A stretch of 64,000 bases of DNA from an uncultured Oscillospiraceae bacterium (GCA_934589225.1 CAKTNS010000004.1:52410-116409); one strand, 5' to 3'. Positions 42,907-51,986 are shown, counted from the stretch's first letter. Numbers and translations are program-made. Notes: a model not told the origin generated them from the letters alone.

Positions 42907-43743
42907 ATGAAACATATTTTTCTGAACCTGAAACGCTTTGACGTGCCCGTGGCCCTGGGTGGCGTGAACCGCATTGCCCCCATGGGGGAGTGGGGTGGCT
43001 ACATCGTCAAAAACACCCAGGAGGCCCTGAAAAAGTACGACCCCCGGGAAGTGGAGTTTGTCCAGTATTTCCCCGAAGCCCATTTGCTGGGTGCCGTGGG
43101 GGCCAGAACCCAGGATAGCCCCCTGCAGGTAGGCTGCCAGAGCGTGTACCGCATGAATACCGCCGTGGGCGGCAACTTCGGCGCCTTTACCACCAACCGG
43201 CCGGTTTCTGCTATGCTGGCGATGGGCGTGAACGCCACCATCATTGGCCACTGCGAGGAGCGCAATGACAAAATGGGCATCCTGGCGGAGGCCGGGGTGG
43301 TGGACACCAAGGCCGTGAACCGGCTGCTGAATCAGGAAATCAAGCTGGCGGTGGAAAACGGCATGACCGTGCTCTACTGCATCGGTGAAAAGGATACGGA
43401 GCTGGACCGGTGGGACGAGGTCCTCCGGGAGCAGCTGGAAATCGGTCTGGAGGGCGTGGACAAGTCCAAGGTGGTCATCGGCTACGAGCCCATCTGGTCC
43501 ATCGGACCGGGCAAGACCCCTGCCGGCAGAGACTATATCCAGAAGATCGCCCGGTTTGTCAAGGAAGTCACCGGGGGCTGCGACGTGGTTTACGGCGGCG
43601 GCCTGAAGGTGGACAACGCCGAAATGCTGGCCTCCATTCCGGAAATCGACGGCGGCCTCATCGCCCTGACCCGGTTCCAGGGGGAAATCGGCTTCTATCC
43701 TGAGGAATACCTGGAAATCATCCGCACCTATCTTGGAAAATAA
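42907..43743 (+). CDS. Triose-phosphate isomerase-like protein
   Basis: The 278-residue protein has the three catalytic parts of TIM: the Lys in FLNLKRF (NWK in classical TIM), His in IGHCEERN (GHSERR in classical TIM) and Glu in GYEPIWSIGPGKTP, and the phosphate loop YGGGLK. Differences at GHCEERN and NLK place it in a divergent TIM branch, and 278 residues is longer than the usual 250. It may interconvert the triose phosphates from the aldolase or isomerise a related ketose phosphate. It lies between PFK and the LarA-like gene in the operon. Confidence 0.86.
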   Translation: MKHIFLNLKRFDVPVALGGVNRIAPMGEWGGYIVKNTQEALKKYDPREVEFVQYFPEAHLLGAVGARTQDSPLQVGCQSVYRMNTAVGGNFGAFTTNRPVSAMLAMGVNATIIGHCEERNDKMGILAEAGVVDTKAVNRLLNQEIKLAVENGMTVLYCIGEKDTELDRWDEVLREQLEIGLEGVDKSKVVIGYEPIWSIGPGKTPAGRDYIQKIARFVKEVTGGCDVVYGGGLKVDNAEMLASIPEIDGGLIALTRFQGEIGFYPEEYLEIIRTYLGK

Positions 43744-43755
43744 GGAGAGAGACCT

Positions 43756-45216
43756 ATGAAATTGGATTTTGAATATGGCCAGGGCCTGATGTCCGCGGAG
43801 CTGCCTGACAGCACCGAGGTATTTATCCCCGGAAAGACCGTACCTGACCCCCAGTGCCTGCCCCAGGATTGGGACAGCCTGTACGCTGCCACCCTGGAAT
43901 CCCTGCGGCACCCCATGGGCATGGCCCCCCTGCGGGAGCTGGCAGCCCCGGGAAAGACTGCGGTCATCATCATTCCCGACATCGTCAAGGGCGGCTGCCA
44001 GCCCACCGCCCACCGGAAGGTTTCCATCACCGCCTGCCTGGAAGAGCTCTACGCCGGCGGCGTGCGGAAGGAAGACATTCTGCTGCTGTTCTCCAACGGT
44101 CTGCACCCCCGCTCCACCGAGGGGGAGATGCGGCAGATCCTGGGAGAGAAGCTCTTTAACGAGTTCTACTGGACCAACCAGATCACTTCTCATGACTCCG
44201 AGGACAAAGAGCACATGGTAGACTTGGGCCTGACCCACCGGGGCGACCCTGTCCTCATGAACAAGTATGTCTTCGACTGCGACATCCCCATCCTCATCGG
44301 CCACGTCCAGGGCAACCCCTACGGCGGCTACTCCGGCGGCTACAAGCACTGCGCCACCGGCATTACCCATTGGCGCAGCATCGCCTCCCACCACGTGCCC
44401 AAGGTCATGCACCGGGAGGACTTCACCCCCGTATCCGGCCACAGCCTCATGCGGACCAAGTTTGACGAGATCGGCATGCACATGGAAGAGAAGATGGGCC
44501 ACCCCTTCTTCTGCTGCGACGCGGTGCTGGATACCTATTCCCGGCAGATCGCCATCTACTCCGGCTACGCCGCCGTCATGATGCCCGAGAGCTGGAAGCT
44601 GGCCAACAAGCGGACCTACGTGCCCTTTGCCGAGGAAAAGTACGATGTCATGGTCTTCGGCATGCCCCAGAACTTCCACTACGGCGACGGCATGGGCACC
44701 AACCCCATCCAGATGATGCAGGCCCTGTCTGCCCAGGTCATTCGCCACAAGCGGGTCATGAAGGACAACTGCGTCATCATCTGCTCCTCCATCTGCAACG
44801 GCTACTTCCACGACGAGCGCTGGCCCTACCTGCGGGAGCTGTATGAAATGTTCCAGCACGACCACATGAACACCCTGGCGGACATGAACCGCTACGGCGA
44901 GTATTTTGCCACCAACGAGGAGTACATCCGCAAGTACCGCTTCGCCAACGCCTTCCACCCCTTCCACGGCTTCTCCATGATGAGCTGCGGCCACATCGCC
45001 GAGATGAACACCTCCGCCATCTACATTGTGGGTGCCCAGGAGCCCGGCATCGCCCGTGGCATGGGCCTCAAGACCCGGGCCACCTTCGAGGAAGCCCTTC
45101 AGGACGCCATGAAGAAATACGTAGGCCCCAACCCCCGCATTCTGGCCCTGCCCCAGACCTTCAAGGTCGGTGCTGTCCACCTGTGCATGAAGGACGACGA
45201 CCTGTCCAACGTATAA
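43756..45216 (+). CDS. LarA-like (lactate racemase-domain) protein
   Basis: The 486-residue protein has the LarA-type motifs: GLHPRSTEGEM (His of GLHR), then TSHDSEDKEHM, HVQGNPYGGYSGGYKHCATG (about residues 189-208) with the Lys that attaches the nickel-pincer cofactor in LarA, and further acidic and His residues. LarA enzymes racemise or epimerise 2-hydroxy acids. The ATG at 43756 follows AAGGAGAGAG. It is the last gene of the operon and a terminator follows at 45235-45268. The link between a LarA-like epimerase and an amino-sugar/glycolysis operon is not obvious; a sugar-acid or lactate-type product is possible. No cofactor-synthesis genes (larB, larC, larE) are seen in the window. Confidence 0.82.
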   Translation: MKLDFEYGQGLMSAELPDSTEVFIPGKTVPDPQCLPQDWDSLYAATLESLRHPMGMAPLRELAAPGKTAVIIIPDIVKGGCQPTAHRKVSITACLEELYAGGVRKEDILLLFSNGLHPRSTEGEMRQILGEKLFNEFYWTNQITSHDSEDKEHMVDLGLTHRGDPVLMNKYVFDCDIPILIGHVQGNPYGGYSGGYKHCATGITHWRSIASHHVPKVMHREDFTPVSGHSLMRTKFDEIGMHMEEKMGHPFFCCDAVLDTYSRQIAIYSGYAAVMMPESWKLANKRTYVPFAEEKYDVMVFGMPQNFHYGDGMGTNPIQMMQALSAQVIRHKRVMKDNCVIICSSICNGYFHDERWPYLRELYEMFQHDHMNTLADMNRYGEYFATNEEYIRKYRFANAFHPFHGFSMMSCGHIAEMNTSAIYIVGAQEPGIARGMGLKTRATFEEALQDAMKKYVGPNPRILALPQTFKVGAVHLCMKDDDLSNV

Positions 45217-45234
45217 TGGAATAACCACAAAAAC

Positions 45235-45268
45235 AGTGCCCCCCGACCAACAAGCCGGGGGGCACTTT
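45235..45268 (+). terminator. Terminator of the sugar operon
   Basis: AGTGCCCCCCG and CCGGGGGGCACT form an 11-12 bp stem followed by a short T-rich tail. Confidence 0.8.
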
Positions 45269-45306
45269 CTCGTTTCCGGTGGAGCGATACCGCCGGGAGA
45301 AAACAC

Positions 45307-45332
45307 AAAAGCCGCCAATGTTGGCGGCTTTT
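45307..45332. terminator. Bidirectional terminator
   Basis: AAAAGCCGCCA and TGGCGGCTTTT form a symmetric stem between convergent operons. Confidence 0.85.
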
Positions 45333-45342
45333 GCTTGGAAAA

Positions 45343-45774
45343 TCAAATCATTTTGTTGAAAATCAGCTCGTCATAGCCGGTTTCCGGGTCTTGCTCCACA
45401 CCGAAGCACTGGCCGGGGAGTTCCGCGATGACCAGCTCGCAGGTGGTGTTGATGAGGCACCCGGGGCAGAGGTGGCCCCCCAGGGTGGTGAGGTCCTCCC
45501 GGGACAGGGCGATGTGCAGGTGGCAGCGCTGACTGCTGACGGTGCCGTTGAGGCTGACGATCTCGCATTCTTCCGGAATGGCGCGGATGTTGACCCCGCT
45601 GGCATCCCGCACCCGGCCCTGGGAAATGCAGCCTACGGCACTGAGGACCACTCCGGCCTGAATGTCTGCCTGCCGGGCAAGTTCCCGGATGGACAGCAGC
45701 AAATCGTCTCCCCGGTGGAGCCGGAGGCTGTGGCACCGCAGAACGCCCTGGGTGGATAACACGGAATGCTCCAT
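45343..45774 (-). CDS. PPC-domain (DUF296) protein
   Basis: The 143-residue protein is a single PPC/DUF296 domain, with LRLHRGDDLLLSIRELA, AGVVLSAVGCIS, CHLHIALSREDLTTLGGHL (about residues 83-101, the metal or DNA-binding face) and NTTCELVIAEL. The family includes DNA-binding proteins (AT-hook partners in plants) and bacterial proteins of unknown role. It ends the minus-strand group that starts with the ABC-F gene. Its own gap to the nitroreductase gene is three bases, so the two are probably one transcript. Confidence 0.85.
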   Translation of the reverse strand: MEHSVLSTQGVLRCHSLRLHRGDDLLLSIRELARQADIQAGVVLSAVGCISQGRVRDASGVNIRAIPEECEIVSLNGTVSSQRCHLHIALSREDLTTLGGHLCPGCLINTTCELVIAELPGQCFGVEQDPETGYDELIFNKMI

Positions 45775-45777
45775 GGC

Positions 45778-46305
45778 TTACCCCCGATAGGCGGTCAGGT
45801 CGGAAAGGTCTTTCCGCTTCTTGGGCCGCAGGGGGTCCCCCTCCTGGGCATAGCCCAGGGTGATGACCAGCCGGACGGGCTGGGTCAGGTCGCAGATTTT
45901 CCGGATTTTTTCATCATCCAGCCAACCCAGAATGCAGCTGCCAAGCCCCTGGGCCGTGGCCTCAGCGGTCATATAGGCGGCGGCAATGCCGATGTCAATG
46001 GAGCGGTAATCGTTATGCTTGACCTTGGAGCCTACGGCAGCCGTTTTGACATAGGCCTTTTCCGACAGCACCAGTACCACCGGTGCCTGGGAGGCGAACT
46101 TGTTCATCCCCATGCCCTGACAGGCAGCGGCAACGGCCTTGGCGGTGTCGCCCCGGCAAACAGTTACAAAATAGGGCTGGCCGTTACAGGCAGAGGGGGC
46201 CAGACGCAGGGCTTCCAGCACCGCATCCAGCTTTTCCTGCTCCACAGGGGTCTGGGCATAGTTCCGGCAGGACTGCCGGGTTTGGGCGATTTCCAGAAAA
46301 TTCAT
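45778..46305 (-). CDS. Nitroreductase-family FMN protein
   Basis: The 175-residue protein matches the FMN-binding nitroreductase fold: MNFLEIAQTRQSCRNYAQTP at the N-terminus (RxSxRxY FMN-phosphate contact), EALRLAPSACNGQPY, DIGIAAAYMTAEATAQGLGSC and ITLGYAQEGDPLRPKKRK. Such proteins use NAD(P)H to reduce nitro groups, quinones or flavins. ATG 46305 is chosen because the longer frame (start 46380) overlaps argS and lacks the family's usual length. It lies 11 bases after argS on the minus strand. Confidence 0.9.
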   Translation of the reverse strand: MNFLEIAQTRQSCRNYAQTPVEQEKLDAVLEALRLAPSACNGQPYFVTVCRGDTAKAVAAACQGMGMNKFASQAPVVLVLSEKAYVKTAAVGSKVKHNDYRSIDIGIAAAYMTAEATAQGLGSCILGWLDDEKIRKICDLTQPVRLVITLGYAQEGDPLRPKKRKDLSDLTAYRG

Positions 46306-46316
46306 AACAAGACCTC

Positions 46317-48065
46317 TTACATTTTTTCCGGGGCGGAGAAGCCCAGCAGATGGATACAGGTTTCCAGAATGTTTTTGCACAGGCCGATGAGGGCAATGTA
46401 ACCGGCTTTCAGATGCTCGTCTTCCTCGCTGAGGATCCGGGTCTCGTGGTAGAACTTGTTGACGCAGCCGGAGAGCTCGTAGATGTAGGAGCAGATCAGG
46501 TTGGGGCTGGAGGTCTTGAGGGCCTGCTCCAGGGTGGGGCCCAGCTTGGTGACGGAGAGCATCAAATCCTTGGCGTAGTCGTTGGCAGGCTCCTGAATGG
46601 GCAGGTTCTCCCAGGCGCCGTAGCGGGCCAGAATGCTCTTGATGCGGACGATGGTATAGAGAATGTAGGGGCCGGTGTTGCCTTCGAAGGCGGCGAACCG
46701 CTCCATGTCGAAGTTATAATCCTTGGTGGGCTGGTTGCTCAGGTCGCCGTATTTCAGGGCGGCCATGGCAATTTTCCCGGTGGTGGCTTCCACCTCGCTG
46801 TCCTCTACGATTTTGTTTTCCACGACCTTGGTGCGGACAAAGTCCGTCATGTCGGAAATCAGGGTCTCCAGCCGGAGCACGCCGCCGTCTCTGGTCTTAA
46901 AGGGCTTGCCGTCGCTGCCGTTCATGGTGCCGAAGCCCACGTGCTCCAGCTCCGTGGTGGGGGGCACGATGCCCGCCTTCCGGGCGGCCCGGAAGACCTG
47001 CTCAAAGTGCAGGTTCTGTCGCTTGTCGGTGACGTAGAGCACCTTGTCCGGGTGCCAGTCCTGCATCCGCTGGACCAGGGTGGCCAGGTCCGTGGTGGCA
47101 TAGATGGAGGAGCCGTCGGACTTTACCAGGATGCAGGGGGGAATTTCCTTCTTATCCCCCTCCTGGGCCACGGGAATGACCCAGGCCCCCTGGGATTGGA
47201 CAGCAATGCCCCGGGCCTTCATATCCTCCACCATGGCGGGGATATAGGGGTCGGCATCGGATTCACCCAGCCACTTTTCAAAGTGGACATCCAGGTTGTC
47301 ATAGTTCTTCCGCAGGTCCGCCACGGAAACGTTCATAATGTGCTGCCACAGCGCCCGGTAGCCCCGGCGGCCCTGCTGCAGCTCCAGGGTGGCCTGGTGG
47401 GCCTGGTGAGAAAATTCCGGGTCAGACTTTTTGGCGGAGGCGGTGGGGTAGATCTCCTCCAGATCCGTTACGGTGAAGGGGGCTTCCTTGGGATATTCCC
47501 CTTGGAAATCCGGGTCAAAGTAGGGAAGCTCCGGCTGCCGCTGGTGAAGCTCCGCGATGATGAGGCCCATTTGCAGGCCCCAGTCACCCAGGTGCACGTC
47601 GCCGATGGTGTTGTAGCCTAAGTAATTGTACAGCCGCTTCAGGCTTTCGCCGATGATGGCGGGCCGCAGGTGGCCGATGTGCAGGGGCTTTGCCACGTTG
47701 GCTCCGCCGTAGTCCACCACGATGGTCTTCCCGGCACCGGGCTGGTCCACGCCGTACTTGGGGGCGGTGCGCATGGCTTCCAAGTAGCTGGCCAGGAAGC
47801 TGCCGGAGAGCTTTAAGTTGATGAAGCCGGGCATGACCGCCTCTACCAGGCTGTAGTCCTGGGCGTTCAGCTGCTCCACCACGGCCTTGGCAATTTGAAT
47901 GGGGGCGCACTTATACTGCTTGGCGGCGGACAGAGCGCCGTTGCACTGGTATTCGCACAGGTCCGGCCGGTTGGACACGGTGACCCGGCCAAAGGACCGG
48001 TCATAGCCCGCCTTCTCAAAGGCCGCCTGCATTTTCTCGGTGATAATATCCAGAATCTTTTCCAC
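46317..48065 (-). CDS. argS: Arginine--tRNA ligase
   Basis: ArgRS charges tRNA-Arg. The 582-residue protein has the Add-1 N-domain (about residues 1-110), VDYGGANVAKPLHIGHLRPA with the HIGH motif (about residues 116-135), GDVHLGDWGLQMG, LYVTDKRQNLHFEQ, VGFGTMNGSDGKPFKTRDGG (the KMSKS-equivalent region) and the DALR anticodon-binding domain at the C-terminus (CVNKFYHETRIL). The start at 48065 follows AGGAGGAA on the minus strand. The ABC-F gene lies 13 bases upstream, the nitroreductase gene downstream. Confidence 0.97.
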   Translation of the reverse strand: MEKILDIITEKMQAAFEKAGYDRSFGRVTVSNRPDLCEYQCNGALSAAKQYKCAPIQIAKAVVEQLNAQDYSLVEAVMPGFINLKLSGSFLASYLEAMRTAPKYGVDQPGAGKTIVVDYGGANVAKPLHIGHLRPAIIGESLKRLYNYLGYNTIGDVHLGDWGLQMGLIIAELHQRQPELPYFDPDFQGEYPKEAPFTVTDLEEIYPTASAKKSDPEFSHQAHQATLELQQGRRGYRALWQHIMNVSVADLRKNYDNLDVHFEKWLGESDADPYIPAMVEDMKARGIAVQSQGAWVIPVAQEGDKKEIPPCILVKSDGSSIYATTDLATLVQRMQDWHPDKVLYVTDKRQNLHFEQVFRAARKAGIVPPTTELEHVGFGTMNGSDGKPFKTRDGGVLRLETLISDMTDFVRTKVVENKIVEDSEVEATTGKIAMAALKYGDLSNQPTKDYNFDMERFAAFEGNTGPYILYTIVRIKSILARYGAWENLPIQEPANDYAKDLMLSVTKLGPTLEQALKTSSPNLICSYIYELSGCVNKFYHETRILSEEDEHLKAGYIALIGLCKNILETCIHLLGFSAPEKM

Positions 48066-48078
48066 GAAAAATTCCTCC

Positions 48079-49683
48079 TCAGTCCTTTTTCTGTTCGGCC
48101 AGCCAGTTGAGGTAATCGTCGTAGGTGCCGTAGCGGTCTACGATGGTGCCGTCGGGCTGGAAGGCAATGACCCGGTTACAGGTAGAGGTCAGCAGCTCAT
48201 GGTCGTGGGAGGCCAGCAGCACCACGCCCTGGAAGGCCTCCAGGCCCTTGTTCACCGCCTGAATGGATTCCATATCCAGGTGGTTGGTGGGCTGGTCCAG
48301 CAGCAGCACGTTCGCGCCGGAGAGCATCATCTTGCTCAGCATGCACCGGACCTTTTCGCCGCCGGAGAGCACGTTAACATGCTTGAACACATCCTCGTTG
48401 GAGAACAGCATCCGCCCCAGGAAGCCCCGGAGGTACACGTCGTCCTTCTTGGCGGAATACTGCCGGAGCCAGTCCACCAGCTCCTCCTCGTTGCCCTCAA
48501 AATAGGGGCTGTTGTCCTTGGGCAGATAGCTGCGAATGGTGGAAACGCCCCACTTGACGCTGCCTTCCTCCGGCTCCAGCTCTCCCATGAGGATTTTAAA
48601 GAGGGCGGTCTGGGCCAGCTCGTTTTCACCCACGAAGGCGATCTTATCGGTACGGCCCACGGAGAAGTAGACCTTGTCCAAAAGCTTCACCCCGTCTACG
48701 GTGACGGAAACGTCCTTCACCGTCAGCACGTCCTTGCCCAGCTCCCGTTCCTGCTGGAAGCCCACGAAGGGATAGCGGCGGGTGGAGGAGGGCATTTCCT
48801 CTACGCTCAGCTTGTCCAGCAGCTTTCTTCTGGCAGTGGCCTGCTTGGCCTTGGCCTTGTTGGCGGAGAAGCGCTGGATAAACAGCTGCAATTCCTCGAT
48901 TTTTTCCTGGTTCTTCTTGTTCTTGTTCCGGATCATGGCCTGAACCATCTGGGAGGACTCGTACCAGAAGTCGTAGTTGCCCACGTACATCTTGATCTTG
49001 CCGTAGTCAATATCCACGGTATGGGTGCAGACGGTGTTCAGGAAATGCCGGTCATGGGAGACGGCAATGACCATGCCGGGGAAGTCCAGCAGGAAGTCCT
49101 CCAGCCAGTTGATGGCTTCAATATCCAGGTTGTTGGTGGGCTCGTCCAGCATGACGATGTCGGGGTTTCCGAACAGGGCCTGGGCCAGCAGGACCTTCAC
49201 CTTGAGACGGGGGTCGACGCTTGCCATCTGGTCGTAGTGCAGCTCCGTGCCGATGCCCAGACCCTGCAGCAGACGGGAAGCATCAGACTCGGCTTCCCAG
49301 CCGCCCAGCTCGGCAAACTCCGCCTCCAGGTCCGCCGCCCGCAGACCGTCCTCGTCGGTAAAGTCCGGCTTTTCGTAGATGGCGTCCTTTTCCTTCATCA
49401 CATCGTACAGGTGCTGGTTGCCCATGATGACGGTGTCCATAACGGTATAGTCATCGTAGGCGTTCTGGTTCTGCTTCAGAACGGATACCCGCTTGGTGGG
49501 GTCAATGTCGATGGAACCGGTGGTGGAGTCCAGCTCACCGGTCAAAATCCGCAGGAAGGTGGATTTTCCCGCGCCGTTGGCACCGATAATGCCGTAGCAG
49601 TTCCCCGGCAGAAACTGCAGGTCCACATGCTGGAACAACCACTGCCCGCCAAACTGCATCCCCAAGTTGCTGACTGTAATCAT
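48079..49683 (-). CDS. ABC-F family ATPase
   Basis: The 534-residue soluble protein has two ABC cassettes without membrane segments: the first with GANGAGKST (about residue 36) and VMLDEPTNNLDIEAI, the second with GENELAQTA in place of a canonical Walker A, LSGGEKVRCMLSKMM and VLLLDQPTNHLDMES. A linker of about 90 residues (KNKKNQEKIEELQLFIQRF) joins them. ABC-F proteins act on ribosomes, as translation factors or antibiotic-protection proteins. The start at 49683 has AAGGAGAC upstream; a longer frame runs into the repeat. The degenerate second Walker A (GENELAQTA) is common in one clostridial branch of the family. Confidence 0.92.
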   Translation of the reverse strand: MITVSNLGMQFGGQWLFQHVDLQFLPGNCYGIIGANGAGKSTFLRILTGELDSTTGSIDIDPTKRVSVLKQNQNAYDDYTVMDTVIMGNQHLYDVMKEKDAIYEKPDFTDEDGLRAADLEAEFAELGGWEAESDASRLLQGLGIGTELHYDQMASVDPRLKVKVLLAQALFGNPDIVMLDEPTNNLDIEAINWLEDFLLDFPGMVIAVSHDRHFLNTVCTHTVDIDYGKIKMYVGNYDFWYESSQMVQAMIRNKNKKNQEKIEELQLFIQRFSANKAKAKQATARRKLLDKLSVEEMPSSTRRYPFVGFQQERELGKDVLTVKDVSVTVDGVKLLDKVYFSVGRTDKIAFVGENELAQTALFKILMGELEPEEGSVKWGVSTIRSYLPKDNSPYFEGNEEELVDWLRQYSAKKDDVYLRGFLGRMLFSNEDVFKHVNVLSGGEKVRCMLSKMMLSGANVLLLDQPTNHLDMESIQAVNKGLEAFQGVVLLASHDHELLTSTCNRVIAFQPDGTIVDRYGTYDDYLNWLAEQKKD

Positions 49684-49977
49684 TGCTTGTCTCCTTGTTC
49701 GTTGTATAATAATGGTGGTTTTACAAAAATAGAGCCTTGCGGAACATCGAATTGACAATGAACAATTGACAATGGACAATTGCGGTGTCCCTTCGGGACG
49801 ATTTTAGAATTTTTCGAGGGGAAAAACCGCATCCGCCGCAAATTGTCAACTGTCAATTGTCAATTGTCAATTTTTTATTGACCGCATACTCATACATCCT
49901 AATCTTACCACAAAATTGTAAATAAAGAAAGAACTTTTTTTCTCCCCCTTGCTTTTTTCCGGAAGTGCGCTATAATA
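49684..49977. repeat. Divergent intergenic stretch with TTGACAAT inverted array
   Basis: TTGACAAT-type units at 49752-49785 face ATTGTCAA-type units at 49838-49875, so the arms can form a long hairpin between the ABC-F and htpG genes. This is the same family as at 2159-2279. Confidence 0.75.
49949..49976 (+). promoter_or_regulatory. Promoter of htpG
   Basis: TTGCTT (49949-49954), 16 bases, TATAAT (49971-49976). Confidence 0.75.
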
Positions 49978-50004
49978 TTAGCACTCACATGAAACGAGTG
50001 CTAA
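49978..50004 (+). promoter_or_regulatory. CIRCE element (HrcA operator)
   Basis: A perfect TTAGCACTC-N9-GAGTGCTAA lies one base after the -10 of the htpG promoter. HrcA binding here would repress htpG until heat or misfolding stress. Confidence 0.95.
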
Positions 50005-50053
50005 TAAATGCCCTGTGCATCCCAAGGCACTCCGGAAAGGAAGTTTACGTTTT

Positions 50054-51943
50054 ATGGAAAAGAAACAGTTCAAAGCGGAGTCCCAGCGGCTGCTGGACCT
50101 GATGATCAATTCGATTTACACCCACCGGGAGATTTTCCTGCGGGAAATCATCTCCAATGCCTCCGATGCCATCGACAAGCTGGCCTATACGGCCCTGACC
50201 GATGAAAAGGTGGGCATCGCCCGGGACCAGTTCGCCATTACCATCACCCGAGACAAGGAAAACCGCACCCTCACCGTGTCCGATAACGGCATCGGCATGA
50301 GCCTGGAGGAAATGGAAGAAAACCTGGGCACCATCGCCAAGTCCGGCTCCCTGGGCTTCAAGCAGGCCATGGAGAAGAAAGAGGACATTGACATCATCGG
50401 CCAGTTCGGCGTGGGCTTCTACTCTGCCTTTATGGTGGCCTCGGAAGTCACCGTGATCTCCAAAAAGTACGGCGCGGACAAGGCCTACAAGTGGGTGTCC
50501 AACGGCACTGACGGCTACAGCGTGGAGGAGGCCCAGCGGGATGCCGCCGGTACCGACGTCATCATGGTCCTGAAGGCTGATACCGAGGAGGATACCTACA
50601 GCCAGTATCTGGAAGAATATGAGATCCGCAACCTCATCACCAAGTATTCCGACTACATCCGCTACCCCATCCGCATGGAGGTGGAGAAGTCCCGGAAGAA
50701 GGAGGATTCTCCGGAGGACAAGCCCGAGTATGAATCCTATACCGAGGTGGAGACCCTGAACTCCATGGTGCCCCTGTGGCAGAAGAACAAGAAGGACGTG
50801 ACCGAGGAGGAGTACAACACCTTCTACCGGGATAAGTTCTACGACTTCAACAAGCCCCTGCGGGTCATCCATTTCAGCGCCGAGGGTCAGGTGTCCTTCA
50901 AGGCCCTGCTGTATATCCCCTCCAAGGCTCCCTATGATTTCTACACCAAGGACTTCAAGCGTGGCTTGCAGCTGTATTCCAGCGGTGTCATGATCATGGA
51001 AAACTGCGAGGACCTGCTGCCGGAGCACTTCCGCTTCGTCCGGGGCGTGGTAGACAGCCAGGACCTGTCCCTGAACATCAGCCGGGAAATGCTGCAGCAT
51101 AACCGCCAGCTGACCATCATTGCCCGGAATATTGAAAAGAAAATCAAGAGCGAGCTCAAATCCATGCTGGAAAACGAGCGGGAGAAGTATGAGGAGTTCT
51201 ACGCCGCCTTCGGCCGCCAGCTGAAATACGGCACCGTCTCCGATTACGGCGCCCACAAGGACAGCTGCCAGGACCTGCTGCTGTTCTACAGCCACAAGCA
51301 GGGCAAGCTGATCTCTCTGAAAGAGTATGTGGAGGCCATGCCGGAGGGCCAGGAGAAGATCTATTTTGCCCCCGGCGAAAACAAGGAGCTGCTGGCAAAG
51401 CTGCCCCAGGTGACGCTGCTGGACGGCAAGGGCTACGACACCCTGCTCTTTACCGAGGATGTGGATGAATTCGTGCCCCAGACCCTGATGACCTATCAGG
51501 AGAAGAGCTTCTGCAACGTCTCCACGGAGGATTTGGGCCTTCAGTCCGAGGAGGAGAAGAAGGCCGCCCAGGAGGAGGCCGAGGAGAAGAAGGGCTTCCT
51601 GACCTTCGTGAAGGACAGCCTGGGAGATCAGGTGAAGGAAGTCCGGCTTAATAAGAACCTGGGTTCCTGCCCCGTGGCCATGGTGCCGGACGCGGGCATG
51701 AGCTTTGAGATGGAGAAGTACATGAAGCGGGTGAACCCGGAGTTCAGCTTCCCCTCCGCAAGAATTCTGGAGCTGAACCCGGACAACGACACCGTCCGTC
51801 AGCTGCAGGAGACCATGACCGCCGACCCCGTCAAGGCCAAGGACCTGGCCCGGCTGCTGTGCTACCAGGCCCAGCTCATGGCCCAGCTGCCCATCGACGA
51901 TCCCTACGCCTACACCGAGCTCGTTTGCAAGCTGGTTAAATAA
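50054..51943 (+). CDS. htpG: Molecular chaperone HtpG (Hsp90)
   Basis: HtpG is the bacterial Hsp90, an ATP-driven dimeric chaperone. The 629-residue protein has the GHKL ATPase motifs THREIFLREIISNASDAIDK (about residues 21-40), SDNGIGM, GTIAKSGS and GQFGVGFYSAFMV, the middle-domain RGVVDSQDLSLNISREMLQ with its catalytic Arg, and the C-terminal dimer domain. ATG 50054 matches the family N-terminus (MEKKQFKAESQRLLDLM); GGAAAGGAAG precedes it. The promoter carries a perfect CIRCE element, so it is controlled by HrcA like groE and dnaK. In B. subtilis htpG is not in the HrcA regulon. Confidence 0.97.
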   Translation: MEKKQFKAESQRLLDLMINSIYTHREIFLREIISNASDAIDKLAYTALTDEKVGIARDQFAITITRDKENRTLTVSDNGIGMSLEEMEENLGTIAKSGSLGFKQAMEKKEDIDIIGQFGVGFYSAFMVASEVTVISKKYGADKAYKWVSNGTDGYSVEEAQRDAAGTDVIMVLKADTEEDTYSQYLEEYEIRNLITKYSDYIRYPIRMEVEKSRKKEDSPEDKPEYESYTEVETLNSMVPLWQKNKKDVTEEEYNTFYRDKFYDFNKPLRVIHFSAEGQVSFKALLYIPSKAPYDFYTKDFKRGLQLYSSGVMIMENCEDLLPEHFRFVRGVVDSQDLSLNISREMLQHNRQLTIIARNIEKKIKSELKSMLENEREKYEEFYAAFGRQLKYGTVSDYGAHKDSCQDLLLFYSHKQGKLISLKEYVEAMPEGQEKIYFAPGENKELLAKLPQVTLLDGKGYDTLLFTEDVDEFVPQTLMTYQEKSFCNVSTEDLGLQSEEEKKAAQEEAEEKKGFLTFVKDSLGDQVKEVRLNKNLGSCPVAMVPDAGMSFEMEKYMKRVNPEFSFPSARILELNPDNDTVRQLQETMTADPVKAKDLARLLCYQAQLMAQLPIDDPYAYTELVCKLVK

Positions 51944-51946
51944 AGA

Positions 51947-51986
51947 AAAGGCCCCCTGCTCTCACCTACGAGGGCAGGGGGCTTTC
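51947..51986 (+). terminator. Terminator of htpG
   Basis: AAAGGCCCCCTGC and GCAGGGGGCTTT enclose a 13-base loop. Confidence 0.85.
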
